A stretch of DNA of 22,896 nucleotides from CAZGAH01 sp964523295 (GTDB lineage: Bacteria > Desulfobacterota > Desulfovibrionia > Desulfovibrionales > Desulfovibrionaceae). Position 1 is the first letter of the stretch; every line of letters begins with the position of its first letter. The stretch is from contig CAZGAH010000067.1 of NCBI GenBank assembly GCA_964523295.1, forward strand, positions 1 through 22,896, read 5' to 3'. The notes under the pieces were generated by a model. It was not told where the DNA came from and searched no databases. It saw only the letters and a program-made list of their open reading frames with translations. A program made the translations under genes and the position numbers. Positions 7,289-15,159 of the stretch are shown here, piece after piece.

Positions 7289-8881
7289 ATGAAGAACGTT
7301 CTGATCCTCTCGTCCAAAAAGACCATCAATCAGCTGGTGAAGCAGGCCCTGGCCCGCGAATTCGGCTATTTCGGCCTGGTCGCGGAAAATCTGGCCCGGG
7401 CCAGGCTACTGGTCCACCAGAATCCAATATCCCTGGCCGTGGTAAGCATGGTCCTGCCCGGCGAGCCCGATGGCCAGGCCGTGGACTTCGCCCGCGAGCG
7501 CAATATCCCCTGCCTGGTGCTGACCTCGTTCATGGACGCCGCGCTGCGCACCAAGACCCTGTCCAAGGGCGTGCTCGACTACGTGCTGATCAACACGCAG
7601 TGCGTGGCCAATACCATGGCCGCTATCCGCGCCTTCGAGATGAGCCTGAACGTCAAGCTGCTGCTCGTGGACGATTCCCATACCGTGCGTACGGTCATCC
7701 GGGAGTACCTGGCGCCCTATGGCTTCGTGCTGCTGGAGGCGCACAACGGCCGCGTGGGCCTGGATTTGCTCATGGCCAATCCGGACGTCAAGCTGGTGAT
7801 TACGGACTATGAAATGCCCGTGATGAACGGGCTCGAGTTCTGCGCGGCCGTACGCAATGCCTACGGCGTGAACGAACTGCCGGTCATCGGCGTCAGCTCC
7901 TCCGACGACGAACTCTTGTCCGTGCAGTTCATCAAGCACGGGGCCAACGATTTTCTCGTTAAGCCGTTTCACCGTGAGGACCTGCACTGCCGGGTGATGC
8001 GCTCCCTGGAAACAGCCGGGTATATCGAGACCATCAAGGCCATGAACGCGCGCATGGCCAAGGACCTGGCCGCTGCCGCGACCCTGCAACGCAGCCTGCT
8101 GCCGCTGGAAATGCCCAGGATGGCGGGCGTCGGCGCTGCGGCCGTGTACGTCCCCTGCGAGGAGCTTTCCGGCGACACCTACAACATCTTTCTCCTGGAC
8201 GACGACCATCTCGGCGTCGTGCTCGTGGACGTCAGCGGGCACGGTGTTGGCGCGGCGCTGCTGTCCGTGACGTTGAGTCATCTGCTGAACCCGGCCCTGC
8301 AGGGCTCCAATCTGCTGCGCGAAGATATTCCTCAGCCGCCCGGATACCGGATACTCGAGCCGAACGAGGTCTGCGCCAGTCTCAACGAAAGCTTTCAGAT
8401 GGGGGAAAACATCCAGTACTTCACCATGGTCTACGGGGTGCTGGACCTGAGCACGGGCCTGCTTTCCTATTGCGCAGCCGGGCATCCGCCGCCGATACTC
8501 ATTCTCGGCACGGAAGAACCCCTGACCCTGGAAACCTGCGGCCCGCCCATAGGCCTGATCCCCGCCGCCACCTACGACATGTCCCAATTGCAGCTGCAAC
8601 CCGGGGCACGCCTGTTCTTCTTTACCGACGGCCTGATTGAGGCGGCGCGCAAGACACCGGGAAAACACCGCCACGGCATCGAACTGTTCGGCTCGGAACG
8701 GCTGAGCGCCAAGCTGGTGGACATCGCCACGCTCGCGCTGGAACCCGGCCTGATCGAGGTCGTGGAGGCGGTCAAGGCCTGGAGCACGGGCCCGCCCAAC
8801 GACGACCTGACCCTGTTCGCCCTGGAATACACCGGTGGCGCGCAACAGGCCGTCGACGACGCCGAAACCGGAAACGGATGA
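7289..8881 (+). CDS. Response regulator with degenerate second receiver and PP2C/RsbU-type phosphatase
   Basis: This 530-residue signalling protein has three parts. Residues 1-120 fold like a receiver but lack its chemistry: the acidic pair is replaced by S-S-K (8-10), the phosphoryl Asp position is S53, and there is no K-P after the last strand. Residues 122-240 are a complete receiver, with D128/D129, phosphoacceptor D173 in ITDYEMP, and K225 in FLVKPF. A linker helix (250-270) resembles those before RsbU domains. Residues 280-515 form a PP2C/SpoIIE phosphatase, with metal-site motifs SGDTYN, VDVSGHG (313-319), FTDGLIEA (445-452) and NDDLTLF (504-510). It probably dephosphorylates an anti-sigma-factor antagonist when the receiver is phosphorylated; no partner kinase, anti-sigma or antagonist gene is nearby. 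The ATG at 7289 has GTGGAG upstream. The gap from the aminotransferase is 124 nt, so it may have its own promoter. Confidence 0.9.
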   Translation: MKNVLILSSKKTINQLVKQALAREFGYFGLVAENLARARLLVHQNPISLAVVSMVLPGEPDGQAVDFARERNIPCLVLTSFMDAALRTKTLSKGVLDYVLINTQCVANTMAAIRAFEMSLNVKLLLVDDSHTVRTVIREYLAPYGFVLLEAHNGRVGLDLLMANPDVKLVITDYEMPVMNGLEFCAAVRNAYGVNELPVIGVSSSDDELLSVQFIKHGANDFLVKPFHREDLHCRVMRSLETAGYIETIKAMNARMAKDLAAAATLQRSLLPLEMPRMAGVGAAAVYVPCEELSGDTYNIFLLDDDHLGVVLVDVSGHGVGAALLSVTLSHLLNPALQGSNLLREDIPQPPGYRILEPNEVCASLNESFQMGENIQYFTMVYGVLDLSTGLLSYCAAGHPPPILILGTEEPLTLETCGPPIGLIPAATYDMSQLQLQPGARLFFFTDGLIEAARKTPGKHRHGIELFGSERLSAKLVDIATLALEPGLIEVVEAVKAWSTGPPNDDLTLFALEYTGGAQQAVDDAETGNG

Positions 8882-9322
8882 GCCTGCTCAATTGCTCATC
8901 GCCGTATTTCCCCATAGTACGTGACGATCGAATGTCGCCCAGCGGTTACTGCTCCGACAAAACCAGAACAGAGCAGAGTAATCCCAAGGCTGGAAAACCG
9001 TTGTCTGTTCGTCTTTTTTTATCCCATGACTGGAAACTGGAAAGCGGTACGCGCTCACACCCTTACCCCGCTGTCCCCTACTGACCCCGCTGCCCCCTAA
9101 TCCAACCGACATCGGGCTGACGCCCATCGAACTGCAGCGGCATCCCTCACTCACCTTTCGGTCGGAGATTCTTCTCCAGGTCTTTTCTGGAAACACAGAA
9201 GTCGTGCCCGCGGCCAATGGCTGCGGGCACGGCATGTTCGGGACGCGGGAGCAGTTCCCGAGGACGATAGAGCTGGAAAGCCGGTATCCGGCAACACGCC
9301 CTGAGCGTGCGCCCGGATGCGC
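8882..9322. other. Intergenic region between convergent operons
   Basis: These 441 nt lie between two convergent transcripts. A short open frame starting near 8878 overlaps the end of the previous gene and shows no recognisable protein, so it is not called. The stretch contains a 16-nt direct repeat (9065-9080 and 9084-9099, one mismatch), a run of seven T at 9014-9020 without a strong stem before it, and a very stable hairpin at 9203-9231 assigned to the leftward operon. Confidence 0.6.
9203..9231 (-). terminator. Strong hairpin, likely terminator of the acpS-cimA operon
   Basis: A 13-bp stem (nine perfect outer G+C-rich pairs, one G-T wobble, three inner pairs) closes on a 3-nt AAT loop. 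It lies 92 nt past the cimA stop codon. On the minus strand it is followed by ACTTCTGTGTTTCC, a U-rich but interrupted tail. It could also serve the convergent transcript ending at 8881. Confidence 0.6.
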
Positions 9323-10945
9323 TTATTCGTCCTCGTTTTTGCTGCGCCGGACCTGCTCGTCCTTATAGAGCTTGTAGGTGATCGAGTCTACGAGGGCCTG
9401 CCAGCTGGCCTCAATGATGTCATAGGATACGCCCACCGTGACCCAGCGGGAAAGCTGGTCGCCGGATTCGATGAGCACGCGCACGCTCGAGGCCGTGCCG
9501 CCCTCGGTGTTGTGTCCGGCCGAGAGCACGCGGACCTTGAAGTCCAGCAGCCGGACCTCGGCCAGACGCGGGTAGAAGCCGCTCAGGGCCTTGCGTAGCG
9601 CGTTGTCCAGGGCATTGACCGGCCCCTGGCCCATGGCCGCGGTATGCTCGACCACGCCCTCGACTTCGACCATGACGCTGGCCTCGGAAACGGGATTCGC
9701 CGTCGAGGAATCCTTGTAATCGTGTACGTGGAACTGCAGCAGCGTGAAAAATTCGCGGACGCCGCGTCGGGCCAGTTTGCGCAGCAGCAGCAGCTCCACC
9801 GAGGCCTCGGCGGCGGCGTAATCGTAGCCCAGGCTGGCCTTTTTCTTCAGCTCGGCCAGCAGCCCCTTGACCACGGGTTCGTCCTTGTCCATGTGGAACC
9901 CGTAGCGTTTGGCCATGTTGACGATGTTGCTGCGGCCGGCCAGTTCGGACAGGAGCACGCGCTGGCGGTTGCCGACAGCGTCCGGGGCGATATGCTCGTA
10001 CAGCGCGGAGTCGCGCAACACAGCGCTGACGTGTACGCCGCCTTTATGCGCGAACGAGGAGCGCCCGACGTACGGCTGGCGGCTGAAGAGCTGCACGTTA
10101 GCCACCTCGGCGACATAGGAGGCCGTATAGGTCAGCAGGCCAAGGTTGCCTGGTGGCAGGCAGGAATACTGTCCCTCGGATTTAAGCTCCAGAATCGGAA
10201 TGATGGAACAAAGGTTGGCGTTGCCGCAGCGCTCGCCATAGCCGTTGATGGTCCCCTGGACCTGACGGGCGCCCTGCTGCACGGCCTCGATGGCGTTGGC
10301 CACGGCCAGCTCGGAGTCGTTGTGCGGGTGGATGCCCAGCGTGGCCGCAGGCAGCACCTCGCGGACGCGCTGCATGGCCTCGGCGACCTGCCGGGGCAGG
10401 CTGCCGCCGTTGGTGTCGCAGAGCACCAGCGCATCGGCGCCGGCCTCGTGCGCGCGGGTCAGGCAGGCCAGCGCATACTCGGGATCGGCCTTGAAGCCGT
10501 CGAAAAAATGCTCGGCGTCGAAGAACAACTCCTGGCAATGCGGGCGCAAAAAGGCCAGCGAGTCAGTGATGAGCTGCAGATTGCGCTCCCGGTCGACGCG
10601 CAGGGCGTGCTTGACGTGCGCATCCCAGGTCTTGCCGAAGATGGTGATGACGGGCGTACGCACCTCGATCAGGGCCTTGAGGTTGGCGTCCGCGGCTGCG
10701 GAGTTTTTCGGGTTGTGCGTACTGCCGAAGGCGGCGATACGCGCGTGCTTGAGGTCGTAGTGGGCTATTTCGTAAAAAAAGGCCTTGTCCGTGGCATTGG
10801 AGGCCGGCCAGCCGCCTTCGACGTAGTCCACGCCCAGGGCGTCGAGCTTGATGGCGATCTTGAGCTTGTCTTCGCTGTTCAGGTTGATGTCTTCAGCCTG
10901 AGTGCCATCCCGGAGCGTGGTATCGTAGAGGGCGATTCTGGTCAT
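9323..10945 (-). CDS. cimA: (R)-citramalate synthase
   Basis: This 540-residue enzyme belongs to the isopropylmalate/homocitrate/citramalate synthase family. It condenses pyruvate with acetyl-CoA to citramalate, giving 2-oxobutanoate for isoleucine without threonine deaminase. Residues 1 to about 290 are the catalytic barrel: TLRDGTQ (10-16), metal-binding HPHND (206-210), and GYGERCGNANL (235-245). The last about 145 residues are a LeuA-type regulatory dimer domain, where isoleucine feedback is expected. The D-A-E-D-I-N-L motif after TLRDGTQ and the overall length fit the citramalate rather than the isopropylmalate branch. The ATG at 10945 is chosen: the lysC stop is one nucleotide upstream (TAACATG), so lysC and cimA are almost certainly translationally coupled. 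The longer frame from 11008 would lie inside lysC. Confidence 0.92.
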   Translation of the reverse strand: MTRIALYDTTLRDGTQAEDINLNSEDKLKIAIKLDALGVDYVEGGWPASNATDKAFFYEIAHYDLKHARIAAFGSTHNPKNSAAADANLKALIEVRTPVITIFGKTWDAHVKHALRVDRERNLQLITDSLAFLRPHCQELFFDAEHFFDGFKADPEYALACLTRAHEAGADALVLCDTNGGSLPRQVAEAMQRVREVLPAATLGIHPHNDSELAVANAIEAVQQGARQVQGTINGYGERCGNANLCSIIPILELKSEGQYSCLPPGNLGLLTYTASYVAEVANVQLFSRQPYVGRSSFAHKGGVHVSAVLRDSALYEHIAPDAVGNRQRVLLSELAGRSNIVNMAKRYGFHMDKDEPVVKGLLAELKKKASLGYDYAAAEASVELLLLRKLARRGVREFFTLLQFHVHDYKDSSTANPVSEASVMVEVEGVVEHTAAMGQGPVNALDNALRKALSGFYPRLAEVRLLDFKVRVLSAGHNTEGGTASSVRVLIESGDQLSRWVTVGVSYDIIEASWQALVDSITYKLYKDEQVRRSKNEDE

Positions 10946-10946
10946 G

Positions 10947-12182
10947 TTACTCGGCCGATGTGGAAGGTTTGTCCAGTTCGAAGGCGTCGTGCAGGGTCCG
11001 GACGGCAAGTTCGGTGTACTTTTCCTCGATCAGACAGGTGATCTTGATTTCAGAGGTGCTGATCATCAGGATGTTGACGTTTTCGTTTTTCAGGGAAGCG
11101 AAGGCGCGGGCCGCCACGCCGGAGTGATTGCGCATACCGACGCCGATGACCGACACCTTGCAGACACGCTCGTCGTGCGCCACGTCGGCGGCGCCTATCT
11201 CGTCCTTGACGCGGTTCAGGATTTCGAGCGTGCGCGTCAAATCCTTGCGGCTCCCGGTGAAAGTCATGTCGGTCAGGCCTTCGCGGCTGGTGTTCTGAAT
11301 GATCATGTCCACCAGGATGCCGGCTTCGGCCAGGGGGGCGAAGATGGACGCGGCGATTCCCGGCCGGTCCTGGACCTGGCGCAGGGTGTAGCGGACTTGG
11401 TCTTTGTCGTAGGCAATGCCTGAAACGAGCACGGATTCCATGCGCGGATCCTCCTTGCTGATGACCAGTGTTCCGGGCGCGTCGGTGAACGTGGAGCGCA
11501 CGTGTACCCGCACCCGATATTTTTTCGCGAATTCCACGGACCGGATCTGCAGCACCTTGGCGCCCATGCTGGCCATTTCCAGCATTTCGTCATAGGCGAT
11601 GTGGTGAAGCTTCCTGGCCTGGGAGTAGAGATTGGGATCCGTGGTGTAGACCCCGTCCACGTCGGTATAAATCTCGCATTCCTCGGCCCTGAGCGCCGCG
11701 GCGATGGCCACGGCCGAGGTGTCGGAACCCCCACGCCCCAGGGTCGTCAGCCGGCCGGTTTCGGTGCAGCCCTGAAAGCCGGCGGCAACGATCACGTCAT
11801 GCTCGTCGAGCATGGCCTTGAGTTTATGCTCGTCGATGTGCTGTATCCGGGCGCGCGTAAAGGCGCTGTTGGTCACGATGGGCAGCTGGAAGCCCAGCAG
11901 CGAGCGGGCTTTGATGCCTGCGTCGAGCAGGAGCATGGTGAACAGGGCCACGGAGACCTGTTCTCCCGTGGTCAGCAACACGTCCGACTCCGCCGGATCG
12001 GGGCGCGAGGACCATTGATCGGCCATGGCCAGCAGCCGGTTCGTCTCGCCGGCCATGGCCGAGAGCACGACCACAACCTTATAGCCGCGCTCCATGGCCA
12101 CGCCCACGCGCTGCATGACCTGGCGCATGCATTTGAGGTCTTTGACCGAGGTGCCGCCATATTTCTGGACCATGATACGCAT
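10947..12182 (-). CDS. lysC: Aspartate kinase
   Basis: This 411-residue aspartate kinase phosphorylates aspartate, the first step to lysine, threonine and methionine. The N-terminal kinase domain shows QKYGGTSV (6-13), the S-A-M-A-G-E-T-N segment, TTLGRGGSDTSAVA (146-159) and TDVDGVYTTDP (173-183). Two ACT domains follow, at about 263-335 and 343-408, with MISTSEIKI at 373-381, the usual site of lysine/threonine feedback. The first of two close ATGs (12182 and 12173) is preferred because GAGG lies 7 nt before it. The next gene, cimA, begins one nucleotide after its stop, linking aspartate-family and isoleucine synthesis in one transcript. Length and motifs are those of a monofunctional, ACT-regulated enzyme. 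Confidence 0.94.
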   Translation of the reverse strand: MRIMVQKYGGTSVKDLKCMRQVMQRVGVAMERGYKVVVVLSAMAGETNRLLAMADQWSSRPDPAESDVLLTTGEQVSVALFTMLLLDAGIKARSLLGFQLPIVTNSAFTRARIQHIDEHKLKAMLDEHDVIVAAGFQGCTETGRLTTLGRGGSDTSAVAIAAALRAEECEIYTDVDGVYTTDPNLYSQARKLHHIAYDEMLEMASMGAKVLQIRSVEFAKKYRVRVHVRSTFTDAPGTLVISKEDPRMESVLVSGIAYDKDQVRYTLRQVQDRPGIAASIFAPLAEAGILVDMIIQNTSREGLTDMTFTGSRKDLTRTLEILNRVKDEIGAADVAHDERVCKVSVIGVGMRNHSGVAARAFASLKNENVNILMISTSEIKITCLIEEKYTELAVRTLHDAFELDKPSTSAE

Positions 12183-12229
12183 AGCTTGTCCTCACTCTGG
12201 CAGGTTTCCGGCACAAGGCGCCGGTATCG

Positions 12230-12748
12230 TCAGCCTGACCGCAGTCCGTCCACCCGGCATCGGATGCGATCCTGGAACGTGGCCGTATACTCGCCAACTG
12301 CGGAAATATCAAGCATCCGGCCTTCGGGAATTTCGTGCCAGCGCAAGAGCAGATACGCCGCCGGCCAGAACCGGCGGGGAAGATGCTCGCTCCACTCGAC
12401 AATGAGCAGGGTATCCTGCCTGTCGAGACATTCGAGGAGGCTTTCGTCAGGGTTCAGGCCTTCGAACCGATAGAGATCGAAATGGGCGACCGGCGGCCTG
12501 GTGGGGTAGAGGTTGAGCAGATTGAAGCTGGGGCTGGCGACCTCGGCCTGGTCACCTCCTGGCAGGCTTTCCACGAGCCCCCGCGTGAGCGTGGTCTTGC
12601 CCGCGCCCAGCCCACCCTGCATGAGCAGGCACTGGAAGGGCCTGTCCGGCGACAGCGACCCGGCCAGCAACCGGCCCAGCCCCAGCGTGGCCTCCACGTC
12701 GGCCAGACGCAGGCGGATATCCGGGCTCTTTTCGCAGCCCTTGGTCAC
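12230..12748 (-). CDS. tsaE: tRNA threonylcarbamoyladenosine biosynthesis protein TsaE
   Basis: This is an ATPase of the TsaBDE complex, needed for the t6A37 modification of ANN-decoding tRNAs. With the GTG start at 12748 it has 172 residues. The P-loop GGLGAGKTT spans 45-53, followed by S-P-S-F (72-75), H-F-D-L-Y-R (89-94) and the family hallmark EWSE (118-121). The frame is open to an ATG at 12799, but that start would overlap the CBS gene by 44 nt and add a cysteine/arginine-rich tail unlike the family. The GTG lies 7 nt after the CBS stop, with only a weak AGGA 11 nt upstream, so the exact start is uncertain. The C-terminal 45 residues are longer than in the shortest homologs. Confidence 0.9.
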   Translation of the reverse strand: MTKGCEKSPDIRLRLADVEATLGLGRLLAGSLSPDRPFQCLLMQGGLGAGKTTLTRGLVESLPGGDQAEVASPSFNLLNLYPTRPPVAHFDLYRFEGLNPDESLLECLDRQDTLLIVEWSEHLPRRFWPAAYLLLRWHEIPEGRMLDISAVGEYTATFQDRIRCRVDGLRSG

Positions 12749-12755
12749 GGTCGGA

Positions 12756-13211
12756 TCAATCCTGCGTGAGCAACGTGCGCAGCACGTCCTCTTTGCCAAT
12801 GACGCCCACGAGCTTCCCCTGCTCCACCACGGGCAGGGTATGCAGTTTCTGGTCGACCATCAGCGTGGCTATGTCCTCGATCGGCGTATCCGGCGATACG
12901 GTCACCGGATCGGGCGTCATGGCCCTGCCGACGGAGGTCGCGGTGATCCGATCGAGTTCGCGCTGAAAGGCCTGGGTCGAGGCCAACGGAAAGATGCCGT
13001 CGAGCAGGGTGAACAGCGACGGCAGCTTCAGTTTCTTCTGCTGGCTAATGAGGTCGCTCTGGCAGAGAATGCCCACGATACGCCCCTCTGCGTCGACGAC
13101 GGGCAGCCCGTTGAAGCCCTTTTCCAGCAGCAGCTTGACCGCTTCGCTGATTTCAGCCTCGGGCGTGAGGGTCACCAGATTGCGGGTCATGATGTCTTTG
13201 GCGGTAAGCAT
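12756..13211 (-). CDS. CBS-domain-pair protein
   Basis: This 151-residue protein is made of two CBS motifs (about 4-60 and 92-148), each starting with M-T and a conserved V-x-x-x-P-x-x-x-I pattern. Each motif ends in a G-L/T-L-P-V-V, V-G-x-I stretch. A CBS pair usually binds adenine nucleotides or other adenosyl ligands and acts as an energy or metabolite sensor; there is no enzyme domain attached. The insert between the motifs (about 60-90) contains S-L-F-T-L-L-D-G. The ATG at 13211 has GGAGGAA upstream, which decides the start. Its first 59 nt overlap the end of the NAD(P)HX repair gene. Target protein unknown. Confidence 0.85.
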   Translation of the reverse strand: MLTAKDIMTRNLVTLTPEAEISEAVKLLLEKGFNGLPVVDAEGRIVGILCQSDLISQQKKLKLPSLFTLLDGIFPLASTQAFQRELDRITATSVGRAMTPDPVTVSPDTPIEDIATLMVDQKLHTLPVVEQGKLVGVIGKEDVLRTLLTQD

Positions 13212-14760
13212 TGTGGAGTTCCTCCAGGGCACAGGGTATGGCATGAGCGATTTCGCGCGTCAAGTTGCCGCGCAGCGGATACTTCGTGCGGAGCATGGCC
13301 CCGCAGCGGCCATGAACATAGACGGCGAGGCAGGCTGCCTGCCAGGGGGCCAGGCCGCGTCCGAGCAGGGCCCCGAGCAGTCCGGCCAGGACGTCTCCGG
13401 ACCCGGCCACGGCCAGGTTCGGTTCCGAAAAGGGGCTCAGCGCCAGACCGTCGCGCGCGCCGGCGACAATGCTGCACGCGCCCTTGAGCACGGTGGTCAG
13501 CCGGTGCTGACGGGCAAAGCGCCGGGCCAGGTCGATGCGCTCGAAAAAGGGCAGCTCGGCTGGCGAGGGTTGCCCGGAGACCAGTCTGGCCATCTCGCCG
13601 TAGTGCGGGGTCACCACGTCGCGATCGGAGAGGAGCCCGAACAGGGCCGGCTCCCCCGCCAGCCAGTAGAGCCCGTCGGCATCGAGCACCATCGGCGGCC
13701 GCTGCCCCGGCAGCAGAGCTTCCAGAAACCGGAGCGCACCGGGCGCCCGCCCCAGACCCGGGCCGAGCACCAGCGCGTCGAAGCGATCCAGGCCGGACAG
13801 CAGGGCGGAGGCGGCGTCAGGCTCCCATTCCTGCCCCCGGCCCAGAGGCAGGGTCATGATCTCCGGATGCCCGGCCTTGATCTCAATGGCCAGGTCTGCC
13901 GGGCAGGCCACGGTCACCAGCCCGGCGCCCGCGCGCAGAGCGCCCAGCGCGGCGAGCAGTGGCGCGCCGGTCAGACCGACGGAGCCGCCGATCACGAGCA
14001 CGTGCCCGGCCTGGCCTTTGTGCAGGTCGGGCGCGGCGGCGGGAATCAGCGAGCCCACGGCGTCGTTCAACAGCCCGCAGCGCGCCGGGTATTTGCGTTT
14101 GACGAGCAGCGGGATGCCAATTGGCCGGACGTGCAGTCTGCCGACGTAGTCCCGGCTTCCGGGCAGAACCAGCCCGGGCTTGGCTGCCTCGAAGGTCACC
14201 GTGACATTGGCGCGCACTGCAACGGGCAAGGGTTGGCCATGCCGTCCGTCCAGCCCGGAGGGAATGTCCAGGGCGAGCACGAAGGCCGTTTTTCCCAGCG
14301 CGTTGATGCTCTGGACCAGTTCCGCGTACGCGGGCTTGAGCGCGTCGCGCAGACCCGTGCCGAGAAGGCCGTCGATGACGATGTCCGCGGCGGGCAGGCT
14401 GGCTGGCGAGGACGCGTCGAGCAGACGCAATTCGACGCCCGCCTTGCGCGCGATCTGCAAATGCATACCGCTGATGCCGCTGTACCCGGCCTCGGGCCGC
14501 GTGTGCAGTACGAGCACGCGGGCCTGGAGATCGTGAAGATGCCTGGCCAGGGCCAGCGCGTCGCCGCCGTTGTTGCCCGGACCGGCAACCACGAGCACCG
14601 CCTTGCCGTGTACCGGGCCGGTCTCGGCGAGGAGCACCTCCAGCGCCGCGCGGCTGGCGTTCTCCATGAGCATTTCCGGCGGGATGCCGACCTCGTCGTG
14701 ACTCATGGCATCCCAGACGCCCATTTCGCGCGGAGTCGGCAGGGGGAAGAGCATGTCCAT
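13153..14760 (-). CDS. nnr: Bifunctional NAD(P)HX epimerase / ADP-dependent NAD(P)HX dehydratase
   Basis: This 535-residue fusion repairs hydrated NAD(P)H. Residues 1 to about 215 are the epimerase (YjeF_N) with VVAGPGNNGGDALA at 57-70 and a later L-D-I-P-S-G-L-D-G. Residues from about 230 on are the ribokinase-like dehydratase (YjeF_C), with V-L-G-P-G-L-G, V-L-D-A-D-G-L, T-P-H-Y-G-E, L-K-G and the catalytic A-G-S-G-D-V-L-A-G-L-L-G. It converts S- and R-NAD(P)HX back to NAD(P)H at the expense of ADP. The start ATG at 14760 lies 15 nt after the acpS stop; the ribosome-binding site is weak, and the next in-frame ATG is only two codons on. The C-terminus runs 59 nt into the CBS gene. The fused form is the usual one in bacteria. 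Confidence 0.92.
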   Translation of the reverse strand: MDMLFPLPTPREMGVWDAMSHDEVGIPPEMLMENASRAALEVLLAETGPVHGKAVLVVAGPGNNGGDALALARHLHDLQARVLVLHTRPEAGYSGISGMHLQIARKAGVELRLLDASSPASLPAADIVIDGLLGTGLRDALKPAYAELVQSINALGKTAFVLALDIPSGLDGRHGQPLPVAVRANVTVTFEAAKPGLVLPGSRDYVGRLHVRPIGIPLLVKRKYPARCGLLNDAVGSLIPAAAPDLHKGQAGHVLVIGGSVGLTGAPLLAALGALRAGAGLVTVACPADLAIEIKAGHPEIMTLPLGRGQEWEPDAASALLSGLDRFDALVLGPGLGRAPGALRFLEALLPGQRPPMVLDADGLYWLAGEPALFGLLSDRDVVTPHYGEMARLVSGQPSPAELPFFERIDLARRFARQHRLTTVLKGACSIVAGARDGLALSPFSEPNLAVAGSGDVLAGLLGALLGRGLAPWQAACLAVYVHGRCGAMLRTKYPLRGNLTREIAHAIPCALEELHNAYRQRHHDPQSGDPHARG

Positions 14761-14775
14761 GCGTGTGTCCGGGGT

Positions 14776-15159
14776 TCAGGTTTCCAGGACCACGACCGCG
14801 GCAGCCGTCTCGCGGCTGTGGGTCAGGCTGACGTACGCCCTGGAGGCACCCAGCTCGTGGAACAGCGCCAGGGCCTGGTCATGAAAAAACAGTTCCGGCT
14901 TGCCCGAAGGCAGGGAGCGGATTTCGATGTTCTGGAAAGAAACGCCACGCTGGAAACCAGTACCCAGCGCCTTGGACGCCGCCTCCTTGGCCGCGAAACG
15001 GGCCGCCACCCAGGCGACAATGACGCCAGGATGCCGCGTGGGCATGGCGTCGAGTTCGCCTGGAGTGAGAATGCGTCCGGTAAAGCTCTCCCGAAAGCGC
15101 TCCAAAGCCCGGGCGATTCGGGCCAGCTCGGTTACATCGATGCCCAGTCCGACAATCAT
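14776..15159 (-). CDS. acpS: Holo-[acyl-carrier-protein] synthase AcpS
   Basis: This 127-residue enzyme transfers 4'-phosphopantetheine from CoA to apo-acyl carrier protein. Family landmarks are GIDVTEL at 6-12 with magnesium-ligand D8, F-A-A-K-E-A with E59, and the C-terminal S-L-T-H-S-R. The ATG at 15159 is preceded by GAGGGGAC. It is the first gene of the leftward block running to cimA, with gaps of at most about 50 nt between genes. In related genomes pdxJ commonly lies just before acpS; here it is replaced by a 394-nt intergenic stretch and the sensor kinase. Length and motifs are normal. Confidence 0.94.
   Translation of the reverse strand: MIVGLGIDVTELARIARALERFRESFTGRILTPGELDAMPTRHPGVIVAWVAARFAAKEAASKALGTGFQRGVSFQNIEIRSLPSGKPELFFHDQALALFHELGASRAYVSLTHSRETAAAVVVLET

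Noticed and set aside
8878..9084. 68-codon frame after the phosphatase gene
   Set aside because: It overlaps the previous stop, has no ribosome-binding site and its product shows no recognisable features.
12748..12799. Longer TsaE start at 12799
   Set aside because: It would add a Cys/Arg-rich tail unlike the family and overlap the CBS gene by 44 nt.
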